A stretch of 64,000 bases of DNA from Chrysomallon squamiferum (GCA_012295275.1 CM022669.1:4924277-4988276), one strand, 5' to 3'; shown: positions 15,512-30,289, counted from the stretch's first letter. Numbers and translations are program-made. Notes: a model not told the origin generated them from the letters alone.

Positions 15512-15820
15512 AAGCGCATGGAGCGCCATAATGGCGAGGGTACCAGTGGTTTGGGATGTATCGCTGCGGGACTGCTTCCGCCAGTCACGACGAAGGTCGT
15601 GGGATCGATTCATGCCGATGATCTTTTGGGATTATTCTCTTTCCCAGCCTGCGAGCCATATTAGATATATCAGTGATAGTGTCTGTTAGGCTTGTTGTTT
15701 TTTAAAGTATTGTTTTGTAATTGCTAAAGACAACCTGTACAGTTCCTAGCATTTTCTGTCTCATACCAATTAGACCCAGTAGTGCTTGATGGATTTGAAA
15801 TAAAGATTTCTTTTTCTAAA
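15512..15820 (+). mobile_element. Possible tRNA-derived SINE
   Basis: A GC-richer patch follows a T-run. TACCAGTGGTTTGGG (15541-15555) resembles a tRNA A box, and GTGGGATCGATTC (15599-15611) resembles a B box, about 55 bp apart as in tRNA genes. The body continues to an AATAAAG/T-rich tail near 15800. No flanking target duplication was identified and no second copy is in the window, so this rests on box spacing alone. Confidence 0.35.
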
Positions 15821-16554
15821 AGTTGCTGAATCATACATTTTTCACTGTACGTCATCAAATGTTATAGATTCGGGGTATGTGTGCATGTCTGTGAGTGTGT
15901 GTGTTTGTGAGAGAGAGAGAGAGAGAGAAAGAGTATTTTGTATGAGAGAAAAAGTGTGTGTGTGTGTGTGTGTGTAAATGTCATATTTTTATAATTATTA
16001 ATTTGTTTACCTATCCTTTATTTTCAGTTAAGCAGTTAAAAAACAAAATTTAAAAAGCCATTCATAAGTTAATTCGGTTTTCGCCTGTAAGTGATTATCG
16101 ACTTGTGAAAGATGCATCCCAGAAGTAAATATTTAACTTTGCCAATAAAGAGGCGGTCAAGGTAGACAACCATCCGGAAGTACACGGAAAATTCATTTTA
16201 CGCCAATTGCTGGGTATATTGACCTTGTAAACCAAAAGCTGTACAAGATCTTCGATTCGTTCGTGGAAATACTTTATTTTATTCCATTATACAATTTGTT
16301 GTTTGACCAAATTGTTTCGTTTTCTTGAATACACATTATACATTTTTTATTTTAAATTCGTTTTCTGTTTTGAATCGTTGACATGCATTTATGGGTTAAT
16401 GGTTCAATAACGTTGTCTTGGCTACATCAGGGACACATTTTTAATGTATTAGCAGTATATAACTGAGTGCCAGTTTCTGAGTTATTTACTGTTTCGTAAT
16501 CGAGGGGGGGGAGAGAGAGACAGAGAAAGACAAAGTTAGAGAAATAGAGAGAGA

Positions 16555-16822
<268 letters not shown>

Positions 16823-17379
16823 AAGACAGAGAGAGAGAGACAGACAGACAGAATTAACAGTGCAAGGGACAGAGACAGAGAGATCTGCACAAAGATCAGA
16901 AAATAAAATAGAAACATTTTCTTTCGTTTTAATAAATTTAATAATTTCTTGTTTTAGAGTAACTAATAGGTAACTATAAAACAACATGAAAGGTGTGATA
17001 TTTTCAAAAGTGCATTTAGAAAATTCATAACAATTTCTGGTCTGACTAGAAACTGGACTAACAACTACGATAATTCATTTGTGTCATCCGAGATGATAAA
17101 TAGTTTCTAAAAAAAAAAATAATAATAATAAAAAATAAAAGGATTTTTAATATTGAAGGACGAAAGGAACAATAAAGTGTCAAGGAAATATATTTTATTG
17201 GTTTCCAGTCAGATGCTCGGCTGAACGGGCAATATCGAGATATCGTATTTTACATAAACTGTCACAGGCTTTTTTAGATTAAAATTAAAAAAAAAAAAAA
17301 AAAAAATGTCTCGTTCTTTTCTTCTTCTTTTTTCCTTCTTTCTTTCCTTCGTTTTCTTTTTTTTGTTTTTTGTTTTTTA

Positions 17380-17675
17380 TCTGTGTGAGTATATGTCTGG
17401 ATACATATGTGTGTTTGTGAGTGTCTGTGTTTTAATATGTATTAGAATGAATATGTGTAAATACCGTCAGTTTATTTCATTGTGTGTTTGTATAATATGC
17501 GTATATGAATATGTTTGTATATACATTGTACATATGTGTGTTTGTACGTGTATGTGTGTTTACGTGTGTGTGTTTGTTTGTTTGTGTGTGTGTGTGTGTG
17601 AGTGTGTGTGTTATTGTATGTATGTCCTGGCGTAATTATGTATTGTGTGTGTGTGTGTGTGTGTGTTTTGTGCAT
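17380..17675. repeat. Cryptic GT-rich tract
   Basis: Interrupted TGTG/TATG units, with pure (GT)n at about 17583-17600 and 17645-17667. Confidence 0.88.
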
Positions 17676-18532
17676 ATATAATCTATGATATAGGTGAACT
17701 GGAAATAGAACCTATGTCCGCTTTGATATGCGTATTTTCAAAACAGTTTTTACTTTTTCGTTTGTCTTCTCACCAAAGTAAGTCTACAGCAATTAATCTG
17801 GACAAAAAGGCAATGCGTTTTCTTCGATGGAAAATGTAACAAAATAGTTTTTAAAAAAAAGTATAAAAAAAAAAAAAAAAAAAGAAAAAATTAAAAGAAA
17901 GAAGAAGAAAAGTAAAGAAAAGAATGAAACGCGTTACACAAAACTGGAACTTTTATTCTCGTGGCCTAACACACGTACGTACAGTCTAACGATCCGCTTA
18001 ATCAAATTGCGCCTTTCTGCCGTTACGACTGCGTTACGACTTTTACCAGTGGTGATACGGACATGAAACAGGGAACAACTGCGGAGACAGAAACTGGTTA
18101 TCATAGTCATGTCAAGCGACTAATAACTAAATAATCCTTCAAATCAGTGCGGAATGTTCGGCTCCCCTTTCCGTGCGCTGTGACAAAACAAATCTAGTGA
18201 TCTTTGTCAAGTCATCCAGACGAACGGACGTAAACGTCGGGACGAGACATCGGGGTGAGAGTATAGAAACGTCTGGGATGGAAATTGCGTGAGGATGAGA
18301 GAGTTTAAGCGGATAGAGGCAGACAGAACGAGCTACAGACACACATACATAGAATAAGAAAGGCAAAGAGAGAAACAGAGAGACAGATAAACTTAGAAAC
18401 AGACAGAAACGGATACAGACTTAGGAGAGAGACAACACGAGACAGACACAGACAGAAAGATATATATATATATGTATGTATAGAAAAAAGATCAGCCACA
18501 CAGAGATACGGACAGACCTTCAGAGAAAAAAT

Positions 18533-18648
<116 letters not shown>

Positions 18649-19337
18649 GTTTTCAAATTAATTCTAGTTTCCTTTGTATATAAATTGTTTTGTCATTGCA
18701 TTTATGACCTTCATGTTTTCGATATTCTTTTAAAATATTCCTCTGTTTATATAAAACAATCAGCGAACCAGACATTGTATTGAGTGGTTTAGTGGCTGAT
18801 CAATGGAAGAATCGATCGCTTAATCGAATGATTGATTTGTTCTTTTTTTCTTCTTCTTCTTCTTATTCTGTCAAGTAAGTAATTTCAATTCCCATTCAAT
18901 AGTTTGTTTTTCTTTTCTTTTCGTTTGTTTTCTTTTTTAATTATCATAATTATTATTTGTTGTAATTTTACTCGCAACCTTCACTTCACCGTAACTTTTC
19001 AACCAGCATTAATTTATCATCGATTGAGCCGTACACGATATATTATAAATATTTATTATTCATGAAAGCTCGTGGTTAGCTGATAGCGGTTTGTTTAGAT
19101 GGCGTTTACAAATTTCTCTGTCGGGGAAGCGGGCTGAGTGACGCCATGTTGGGTAATACAAAAACAGGAGTCACGCAACGAGAACATTTCCCGCCAACGC
19201 TATACCCACGAGTTATTATAAATTTTGAATTAGAACACAGATCCGGAAATGGATCGAAAAAAAAACACCCACACATTATGATGACAGTGATGATGGCGAT
19301 GATTAAAATAAACAATAATAATAACAACAATAGAACG

Positions 19338-19402
<65 letters not shown>

Positions 19403-19451
19403 TACAACTGTAATGATGATAGTAGTGGTAATAGCAGTAAAAATACTGACG

Positions 19452-19511
<60 letters not shown>

Positions 19512-19525
19512 TCAACAACAACAAC
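19338..19525. repeat. Two (AAT)n arrays with a mixed spacer and (CAA)n end
   Basis: TAA units at about 19338-19401 and 19455-19510, then CAA units. Confidence 0.94.
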
Positions 19526-20047
19526 AACAACAGTTAATAAATATTTAAATTATCAAATAATTTTTTTTTTTTTTTTTTTTGAATGTAAAAATACGGATCG
19601 GATAATGGATTTTCGTGAACGGAATCAAAATGTTTATTAAATATTTATTATTAACCGAGACATGTGGGCTTTTGCTTTTTTATTTTTAATTAATTTTTTA
19701 ATCACTGGGCAGTGGGTTTCTTCCAGTTGGTTAATAACGACTCGCGGTCCCGCGGGTAATCAAATGTCAGCTTCTGCCATATCATGTCGTTTTCCAATCA
19801 CCGTCTTTTGTACCAGTCTGAAATCGAGATAAATGCTCTTCTTTATTTCCTGAGTGAGTTTCTTTTCGTTTTTTGTTTTCTGAAACAGATTCTTAATGGG
19901 GTGCACACATTTTCCAATGAGCGTATTTTCGGAAAACGTTAATTATTTTGTGCATCTCAAATGAATGTCTCTTCGCTTAGAGATGTTCGTGCTTTTCAAA
20001 AAAAAGATAGAAGAAAAGCGTCGTGTTTTCATAAATGTTATTAATTC

Positions 20048-20535
<488 letters not shown>

Positions 20536-20916
20536 CATGTATAAATAATATAATACAATACGCAATACTGTCAAGTAATATTTTACCATCTCTCTGATAC
20601 TGACGTCATCGTGTTCTCGCGAGAGTACGAAGTATTTATACGAGTCCGCTTTAACGTTCTCCCTCTTGTAAAATCAAACACGATTATTTTCAGATAAATA
20701 GAAACTGCATTTGATTCAACTGCTCGAATTGACAGATCTTGAAATAATAATAATATATTGAGAGATAGATAGCGTACTTTACTGAAAGAGTACATGGCTC
20801 ATTTGAGAGCCTAGTGGTTTAAATGTTAACCCAAACAGCTGACTTCGTTTTTAATAAATGTATTGAATACATCTGATGTATTGCTGTTAATTGTTAATTT
20901 GAATTTTTCTTTTTGT

Positions 20917-21170
20917 ATGTATGTGTGTATGTATGTATGTATGTATGTATGTATGTATGTATGTATGTATGTATGTATGAATGTATGTAAGTGTGGATGG
21001 ATAAATGGATGGATATACAGATGGATGTTTTTATGTATGTATGTATGTATGGTTTTATATAATTATGTATGTATGTTGTTTACATATGTATATATGCATG
21101 TGTATATATATATATATATGTATATAATTAGGTATGCATGCATATACCTATGTATGTAGGTAGGTAGGCA
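20917..21170. repeat. (TATG)n tract with TGGA interruptions
   Basis: A near-pure TATG block at about 20917-20978, then degenerate copies, ATGGATGG units and a short TA run. Confidence 0.92.
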
Positions 21171-22129
21171 AGTAACATATGAAAATACGCAGGTAGCCAG
21201 ATGAGTATGTGTGCATTAAGGCATATATCAAAAATAACGTGAAGCATATAGATGTACAAGTATCATAGCCACATTTACGCGGTGATGTAATAATAACAGA
21301 CATCGTGAACGCAATGCACTCTAGCTGAATGATAATGCACGCAGAAACCTGCAATAAAGATAATCTGTTCGATATGACTGTGTTTTATCAATCGTTATTG
21401 ATCTGTGATGACGGAGATGATTTTTTTACTTTGCTGATTTCTTTGTCCATGAAGCAGAATATTCTCTAATTGTTCCGACATGACTGAACAGTATTCAAAG
21501 ACAGAGGTTTTTTTTGAAAAGCTAAATGTTGTCAGCCATTAGAGTGGAAGGGAGATAGAAATAGATAAGAAGACAGATATGTTTGTGTATATATTGAATA
21601 TATATATATAATTGTTATGCTAGTAAGTGTCATTTGTTTGTATGTATATTTGTGTGTGTTTGTATATATGTGTGTACGTACGTACGTTCGTATCTACGTA
21701 TGGAAATATGTATGTATATATGGATGGATGGATGGATATGTAACTATATTCATATACATGTATATAACCATATTCATCATGTTCATAAAAAAAACACGTG
21801 TTAAGAAGAAAGCAAAATAAAATAAATGTAGAATGTTTTTAAGGAATCTCGATTATAATGCATGTAATAATATTTTTAAAAGTTAAGTAGTAATAATGGT
21901 AACAGTAATAATAATAATGATATCTTCCATGTACAGACATTATTACAGTATCAAGAAGACATCTTTAAAACACTTACAATTCAAACTTTTAACATCGAAC
22001 GAGATTTTTCGCCGACAATATTTAACAATCTCGCTTGTTTTGACAACTCTACTACAACAAAGATCAAAATATTACAATAACGATTTATTTTTCTTTCTTT
22101 TTTTTTTGTCATAGAAAAACACCATCAGT

Positions 22130-22450
22130 ATTTTCAAACACTCAAATTCACGAGGGTAACTTCGAAAGCGGGCTAGTAATTCACTTTAGTCGATTCCCCG
22201 GGATCGAAGTGTTTGCCAAATACGGGAGCATTTCAAATGAAGCAGGTTCTAACACGAGCAGTGATAAGATTTGGGCCAGTAGGCTTTCATGTACAAGAAC
22301 GTGATGTGTACACCGTGCGGACAGAATCGACAATGAGGAGAGTGCTTTGAAAGAGATCGTGGAAACAGCGAAATCTTCTTTGATGGGCTGAAAATTGTGT
22401 CGATCAGGCAGGAAGATGGACGTTTAAGGATCTACGATAAACAGCGTGAT
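22130..22450. other. Unique GC-balanced stretch, unidentified
   Basis: About 320 bp without simple repeats and with near-balanced composition, flanked by AT-rich DNA. There is no open frame of note and no recognisable RNA fold. It could be a decayed insertion or a constrained site. Confidence 0.3.
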
Positions 22451-23369
22451 GTTTGTTTTGTTTTCTTTTCTTTTTAACTTCGGAAATATTAAAATCTGAA
22501 CTGTGGGGGAATGTGGGATTTCTTAGAAATATGATTTTAAGACAAATGCCACTGAATGTTTATTATCATTATTATTATACATTTTTTTGTAAAAAAATTT
22601 CAGAAATATGAAGTAAATAAATATTAGTTCATAAAATTAAGAAATTAACAAAAACAACAACAAACAAACAAACAAATAAAAGTAACAAAACAAAGAACAA
22701 CTTATTTTTTTATTATTCGAATTTTTTGTTCATAATTAAACATTATATACATACTGAACGAAAGAAAGAAGAGTAATAAGAAAGGAAAAAAAATATATAC
22801 TAAATTTTAAGAAGAAAATATTTTAGGGTTTTAAAATAGAAATATCCATAGAAAATTATTATTTTATGTTAAAGAATAAACATTATCATCAATTAAAAAC
22901 AGAAGTAAGATATCGTACATGGAGATATCATATTTCAGTATGTCTTATTTAAAAAATATTTACTTATTTGTTTGCTTATTTGCTTATCTTTTAACCATAT
23001 TTATTTATTAATTATAGTTATCAGTAGCAATAGCTGTAGCAAGGAATAACAGCAGCAGTAGCACTATTACTAATAACACAAGAAGTACTTAAGAGCTATC
23101 CCTGGAGTTGTTGGTTCCCCGTGCACATTAATACTGGAGCTCTAGCTTATGGTGGTGGAAATTAAATTTGTCCTTTGTTTTTCTGATCAATAACAGAAAT
23201 AACTATCAGATTCTCGAAGAATTTTCACTTCTTCTTATTATTATTTCTTTTTTTCTCTCTCTCTTTTTAAGAATTATTTATTAATTATTTCAACATTTGA
23301 CCCTTTGTTTTTAGAAGATTTCAAGCACAACTATCCTAGTTGCTGATACCTTCAGCCCGTCGTGAGTTC

Positions 23370-23943
23370 TTATAGTATCTGCAGTAGAAGCAGTTAATGT
23401 AGTAACAGCGGTGATGGTAATAGAAACAGAAGTGGTAATATTGGTAAGAGTAGTAGCAATAGCAGTACAAGTATCGGTTCCAGTTGCAGGAATATTGGCA
23501 GAGGTAGTAGGAGTAATACTAATAGCTTCAGCAATAGTAGTAGTTGTTGTAGCAGTAATAGTAGCAGTGTAGTAATCGTAGTAGAAGTATTATTAGTAGT
23601 AATGATACTAGTTGTAGCAGTAGTAGTACTAGTAGTAGCAGCATAGTAGTAGTTGTAGTAATGGCGGTGATGGTGGGTGGTGGTAGTAGTTTTATTAGTA
23701 GCAGTGTAATAGTAGTTGTAGTACTACTAGTAGTAGCAGCATAATAGTATTATTAATAGTAAGTATAGTAGCACCAGTAGCAGCATCGAAGCTGTAATGG
23801 TAAATATTGTAGGAGCAGAAGAAGCAGTGTCAGTTGTTGTTGTTGTAGTAACTATACCAGCAATAACAATATAATTTAAAGTACTACTACTAGTATCAGT
23901 AGTAGCAGAACAAAATAGTTGTTCTTAGTAGTAATACAAGTTC
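23370..23943. repeat. Degenerate AGT/GTA/GCA trinucleotide tract
   Basis: Nearly continuous interrupted triplets (GTAGTAGT, AGCAGTAGTAG, TTGTTGTAG) lead into the 54-bp array, which probably grew out of this tract. Confidence 0.8.
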
Positions 23944-24195
23944 TAGCAGCATTAGCAGCAGTAATAGTAGTTGTTGTAGTAGTAGTAGTACTAGTACATG
24001 CAGCATTAGCAGCAGTAATAGTAGTTGTTGTAGTAGTAGTAGTACTAGTACATGCAGCATTAGCAGAAATAATAACAGTTGTTGTAGTAGTAGTAGTACT
24101 AGTACATGCAGCATTAGCAGCAGTAATAGTAATTGTTGTAGTAGTAGTACTACTAGTACATGCAACATTAGCAGCAGTAATAACAGTCGTTGTAG
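23944..24195. repeat. 54-bp minisatellite inside a GTA/GCA-rich tract
   Basis: CAGCATTAGCAG recurs at 23947, 24001, 24055 and 24109, with CAACATTAGCAG at 24163; the spacing is exactly 54 bp. Because 54 is a multiple of three and stops are avoided, both strands stay open. Each translates to an 18-residue Val- or Leu-rich repeat; this is a by-product of the repeat and not evidence for a protein. Confidence 0.92.
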
Positions 24196-25444
24196 TAGTG
24201 ATATCGGTCGTGGAGGCTGTTTAAACATAAACAAAGAGAAGAACGTGCGGTTTGCACTGTGTGTGATCGTTCTGTTCCAGAGCAGTGTGTGTTATTAACA
24301 GTAGTCATTCATCTGAACAAACTCATCTCTCTGTGAATGCTATTTAATGAGTAACTAAGCGATGCGGACCATATTTCTCAACGGACCAATATCGGGACAA
24401 TGAATTAAGCAGAAAGAGGTTGCTAGATATGAGAGATACTGGGCAAGATACAGAACGTGAATAAATTTTTTTTTAAAATAAGCACTATAATGGTACAGTT
24501 TTAGTGTGTTGCTAGTTCTTAATGCAGTAATGAAATTATAACTTATAAAACATTAATTCTACAATATTTAATAATTTATTAAAAATGCTGTGAAATTAAA
24601 TGTTTCTTTGTCTGTTGTTGAAAAGTTTATGTTAATTTATGTGAGCAGTGAAAATCTTATACGAAAAGTATATGTTATTGTATGTGAGCAGTGACGTATA
24701 CTTTCTATATTTTATGTTGAACTGTATATGATTGTTCTTTATTAAGGGTGAAACTTTAACAAAATGTCTATCGATAAACTCAGATTTAGAGTAGTAGTAA
24801 TTTATAATATTTGTATGGTTTGTACATACGTGTCTGTCTGTTCGTGTATGTTATTGTATTACTACCGTTCGTAGATATTATAATTATGATATATAAACAC
24901 TATATATATATATATATATATAATTGTAGTGTTTAGTACTGTTATTTTGATAAATTTTATCGACTTATTTTTCGATTTATTTTTCACTTTTTTCTCTCGG
25001 CTTTTTTCTTTATTATTATTATTGTTGTTGTTGTTGTTACATATTATAATCATCATCATCATCACCATCATTATTATTATTATTTTCATCATCATCATTA
25101 TGATTATTATTATTATTTTATTTTATTTTTTATTATTATTTTTGTTTTTTTTTTGTTGTTGTTGTTGCTGGTTGTTTGTTTTTCACGGTGAATATAATAC
25201 AACAAAGTTTCAACAGTACAAGGTTGTATAATTTCACAGAGCAAACGGCGTACAACGACGCGGTAACACAATCAATAGGAGGCAAATTTGTTTAACTCAA
25301 CTAATGGGTGCTTTGTTTTCCTGATAGCATCAACATGGGAATACGATTTATATTAAGTTTGTGAACTTAACACCACATTCGCAAGTCATTCATCATTTTA
25401 TATAGAGTGCATTATTCTCACGTCATAGACAGAGCGAGCGAGCG

Positions 25445-25448
<4 letters not shown>

Positions 25449-25519
<71 letters not shown>
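25449..25519. repeat. (AG)n microsatellite
   Basis: Uninterrupted run; GAGCGAGCGAGCGAACGAG just before it is a decayed tetranucleotide. Confidence 0.96.
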
Positions 25520-25521
<2 letters not shown>

Positions 25522-25709
25522 CAAATATATACAGAATCAAACAAAAGTGCGTGCACGTAAACACTAATATCAATTATAGGAAAATATCCGAACACACAAG
25601 ACACAATAATCAATCATTTTCTCAGGACTTAAACTTAACGTACACATCATATTCACGTCTGCAGCTTTTGTTAATTCTTGTTTGTTAACGTTTCTCTCAA
25701 AGGAACATT

Positions 25710-25931
25710 TATTTTTATTTTTATATCTGTGACGTTGATATTTTTACTTTATACCCTTGTCGTTGATATTTTTATTTTACACCTTTGTCGTTGATGTTTT
25801 TACTTTATACCCTTGTCGTTGATGTTTTTACTTTATACCTTTGTCGTTGATATTTTTACTTTACACCCTTGTCGTTGATATTTTTATTTTTATATCTGGG
25901 TCGTTGATGTTTTTATTTTTATACCTGTGTT
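25710..25931. repeat. 28-bp minisatellite
   Basis: There are about seven tandem copies of CGTTGATATTTTTACTTTAT followed by ACCCTTGT, with small differences (GATGTTTTTA, ACACCTTTGT). Confidence 0.88.
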
Positions 25932-26242
25932 GCATATAAAATACATAGCTCATCTCTTTCTCAAACGAAGTAGAATGAACAATCAGAAACAACAACCGTG
26001 AACTGCAGTCACCGTACTCGACGGAATAATTAATTTTTCATCATTCTGTCATGAAAACAATACGCAGATTTGACATTAAAAAAAGAAGTTAAAAAAGTCA
26101 TAAAATGTCATATTGATGTAATAATGCATTGTTGGCTAGTCGAATTTCTAATTATCGATCTCACTGCATGTACTTGTATATTCTGACAACAGTGCAGGTC
26201 TTGTTTGCTTTTGAAAATAAAGGATGACTGTTTTGTCCCCGG

Positions 26243-26274
<32 letters not shown>

Positions 26275-26412
26275 GAAAAAGAGACGCTGCGTTCATGTTT
26301 AGTCAGTGTACCGTGACTAACAGATGACTGTACACCGACTGTAGTTGTGGTAAATAAAAAATATAAATTAAAAATCCAACATTTTTTTTAATGAAATAGT
26401 TCAGTGGACAAG

Positions 26413-26413
<1 letters not shown>

Positions 26414-26487
<74 letters not shown>
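26414..26487. repeat. (AC)n microsatellite
   Basis: Uninterrupted run of about 37 units. Confidence 0.97.
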
Positions 26488-26489
<2 letters not shown>

Positions 26490-27539
26490 GGGTGTAATGT
26501 GAGGGAAAGAGCGAGATAAACTGAAAGAGAAAAGACAGAGGGACATATACAGAGAGAAACAAATAGAAACAAAGAATAGAGTTTCTTCGTTTTGGAATGG
26601 GAAATATTGTTTTCTAACAATGGCTCGAAAAATGGATAATGTTTTTTCTGTTCATATTTCTGAGAAAAAAAAATGTTCTTATTTAAGTAGATTAAATCAA
26701 AAATACTGTTTTCATCTTGTACTTTTAATTTTTGATATTTAGTCAAAATGACAGATGTTGACATTTCAGTTATGAAATATATATTTATATATATATATAT
26801 CCATAATCTTAATCTGCAAAATAATAATAAAACCTTTCGTTTCGTTTATTCTTTTATCTCATTTTGTAAAAATTAGGAAGGAAAACACAACACGCAAGAT
26901 GAAATCTCCGTATAAGACAAAAGTCTAAGAATTTGATTGTTAAAAGTGTACTTACCTTTTACATTTACAACCGCTGCCATTCCGAACAGAAAGCCATTGG
27001 CTTGTCAGTCGTTCATAGTAAAAGTAGAAATATTTGCGACAGCCATAGTATCCAGAATCATGCTTGAACTATCTTCGTGAATCATTTTGATTCCTGCTTT
27101 TACAGAGCGATGACTGTTATTTAAATCCCAGAACCTTCGTGGCGTTTTTTTTTCTTTTCAGAACTGCGTTAAAAAGCAACCGTTCATCACCAATGGTTTT
27201 TTTTCATTCACTTGGTGGATTTGTGTGTTTAGAAAGTCACAGTCTAAAGAAGTGAATGTTAACGACAAAACAATGAACTGACTACATTAACTGTACATCA
27301 CAGTTTTTAAAATATATATATATAAATAATTCGTTTAAAACTTTGCGCTAACTCTCTTTTCATTCGATGAAATGAATGTGCGTTTTCGTTTGGTTATTTA
27401 GTCAATTTTATACTCTATCTTCAGTTTTTTTTTATTCATTAATTATAAATTATTTTAATATCTTTTTTTGACAAGTCTATAAACAGCGTTTAGTAATAAC
27501 GGAACAACTCTTCTTTTTTCTTCTTCTTCTTCTTTTTTT

Positions 27540-28175
27540 TTGTGTACTTCTGCTCGTTCACACTGTCTAAGCAGGAATTTCCTGAAGGGAGGTCCTGTTC
27601 AAACTCGCTAACCGGGTTTCATTTTGTGACAAACGTCACCAGTAAATTATTTAGCACATGCACAAACTGTAACATCCCGCGATTGATTTTGCACTTCGCT
27701 GTTTTTCCCGCCTCGAAGCAAATTGTTTGCTTTGCACGAGCCGGAGATGGCGTCTGCATGAGGCTGACTCGTCGCTATCTCGCGCGCGCGCCAAGGTAGG
27801 TCGCCCGAACGCGTGATCGATTTCCTCCGATAATTTATTTCGGTAAAGAATGTGCATATATATGGGATACAGTCGATGTAAAATTATACAGTTGTGTCCC
27901 AGCAATTCAGCGGAATCATATCATTATATTTGGCAGCCCGGTTCCCTGTGGGATCCATTTGTGCGCGATTTATGGGTTCATTTCACTGATGTTATATCTC
28001 GTTTCAGAAATGTATTGCCCGTTTGCCACGCGCGCTAAGTCTCTCTTGGCGCAGACGATTAGCGAGAAAAACGAACTCCATAAATTGCTAAGTTTTTCAG
28101 TCATATTGCTCGTGGACGGACGTATCTGCAGCCGAGTTACTCCGGACATACGTTACTGAGAATTTTGTATATGGT
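27540..28175. promoter_or_regulatory. Non-repetitive CpG-richer patch, possible regulatory element
   Basis: About 630 bp without microsatellites, with clustered CpG (CTCGCGCGCGCGCCAAGG near 27778-27795, GCCACGCGCGC near 28024). Two open frames of 60-85 codons overlap here but match no family I know. In such a repeat-laden flank, an undisturbed stretch is a reasonable candidate for selective constraint. Confidence 0.3.
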
Positions 28176-28276
28176 AGAACATGTCAAACAGACTGGCTGA
28201 CAATAAAATAAACCGTTTCTGAAATTTCTAAAATTGATTTATCAGTTTTTGTCTGCTTTCTTTCTTTCTTCTTTCA

Positions 28277-28317
<41 letters not shown>

Positions 28318-28445
28318 CATTTTCAAATAAAAATTCATTTTTATTTATTTAATATTGTTTTATTAAAAACGTTTTTATTTATTAAATACTACTAAAGCTG
28401 TTACTTCTGTGTTATATACATATACACAGAAAGGTAGATACAGAT

Positions 28446-28483
<38 letters not shown>

Positions 28484-28852
28484 GTATGGCTAGACAGACA
28501 GACAGATAGATAGATAAAAACATGCAATGTCACTTTAACGTCATTGCCAGCTTCAAAAACAAAAATAATGATAAATAAATAAAAAGCTGTATTTTAATAC
28601 ACAAAGCTGCTTTCCACTGATAATATTGACCTGAAAACGTAATGGCGATATCGGGAGCTAATATGTAAACAGCAGACAAAGCCACACCTATCAGGTGACA
28701 GGTAAACTCGTTAATAAAATAAAACATTTCAAGTGTTGATCATGGAATCACCTGATATTTATTTATGGTTCAAAGACTTCAGCAAAAATAAAAAAACTAT
28801 TTACAAAATGTACGAATTCTTCAGTACGTTTGTCTCTGTCTTTATAAAAAAT

Positions 28853-28853
<1 letters not shown>

Positions 28854-28933
<80 letters not shown>
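28854..28933. repeat. (CT)n microsatellite
   Basis: Uninterrupted run of about 40 units. Confidence 0.97.
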
Positions 28934-28936
<3 letters not shown>

Positions 28937-29717
28937 ATTAAACCATATCAATATCAATAGATTCGTACACGTTAAGTAGAAATGATCATAAATTTGACAT
29001 TTCTACAAATCGCCTCTTAACTTTGCTTTCAGATGTCCACAAAGAACGGATGACCATCGGCGCTGGTCACGAACTGTGGCCTTTTCAACAAATTGTCTGC
29101 TAATATTAGTAATATTCTTAGGTTTTCACTGGAAAGTCAAAATCAGGTCAAAGTCATTTCGAAAACTATGTGCACTAAATATAATAAAAAATATATTTTT
29201 AAAAAGAGAGGAAAAAAAAAAAAAAAAAAAAAAAAAAAGGAATTATTATTTTATTGTAAATTTCCGATAAACCGAACCTGTAATAATAAGAAAACAAAAT
29301 CCATTTGACATATTTACAGTATTTGTTAGTGGGCTTGGACCTTTCTTAACAATAAAGTACACTGTATAATAAACCTATTAGAATACAAGGAAGTAGAAGC
29401 CACGATAAATCATTGCCAAGTTGTTATGTTCTGTGAAGGATATTTAACTGTTTCATGTCCCGAATTATACCACAGAGAGAAACTGTCATCTTTCGTTTAT
29501 CGTGTCGTTTGCTACAGTCATACTTTATTATTAGCAAACAATGAAAGTGCATGGAGCCTATTTAGGTAATTTGTTGATATGAACTCTTTAAAGAATACGT
29601 TTATCACGTCACCCACAGGCAAACCGTTATGTTGTATTTATTTATTTATTTATTTATTTACATAGATACTACTGCTTCTATTACTACTACTATTACTACT
29701 ACTACTATTACTACCAC

Positions 29718-29756
<39 letters not shown>

Positions 29757-30289
29757 AGTGATACCTGATATATACGGACATTTGTCCCCGTCCTGACTGT
29801 TTTTCAGTAGATTTGTCCCTTAGATCACCTACCAATAAATAATGTTATTGTTGTACGCAGTCGTATACGATATTTTTAAAGATGGCGTCGCTCATTTCCT
29901 TCGCGAACTGCAATCGCCAAATGCTTCCCTTCCAAAACGTGCGAGTTCAACACATTTGGAAGATGATTTTGGTAATTCGATCATTCAACGTCAGTCCATG
30001 CAAATTCGTTTTATAAGCACAGCGTCTTAGCTGACTTTATTTGGTGCGACTGGCACAAATCAGAGCTCCATTAAATTTTAGGTTTCAAAGGCAATATTTG
30101 CTTATTATGAGCTTTATGATGTGCAAAATAGGTTTCATTTATATCCATCCATCAGTTACTCGATATGTTTGCAATTGTGTTTTAGGAGAAAATCGCGCCC
30201 GTACAAGACAGGTACTACTATATTATTATAATTAATTTTATTTTCGTCTAATAAATTCCACGACGGATATGTTTTTAAAATTGTTTTCA

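Larger units (their letters stand above)
24196..27539. other. Intergenic: simple repeats and AT-rich DNA
   Basis: It contains a TTG/ATC/ATT triplet patch (25007-25165), the 28-bp array, an A-run (26249-26273) and the AC tract. No gene signal. Confidence 0.55.

Noticed and set aside
23896-24234. Overlapping hydrophobic repeat proteins on both strands
   Set aside because: Both come from the same 54-bp tandem repeat; hydrophobicity is forced by GTA/GTT codons on one strand and TAC-complement Leu codons on the other.
27542-27905. Two opposing open frames of about 85 codons
   Set aside because: No known domain, no start context or splice structure; open length can be chance in a stop-poor GC-richer stretch.
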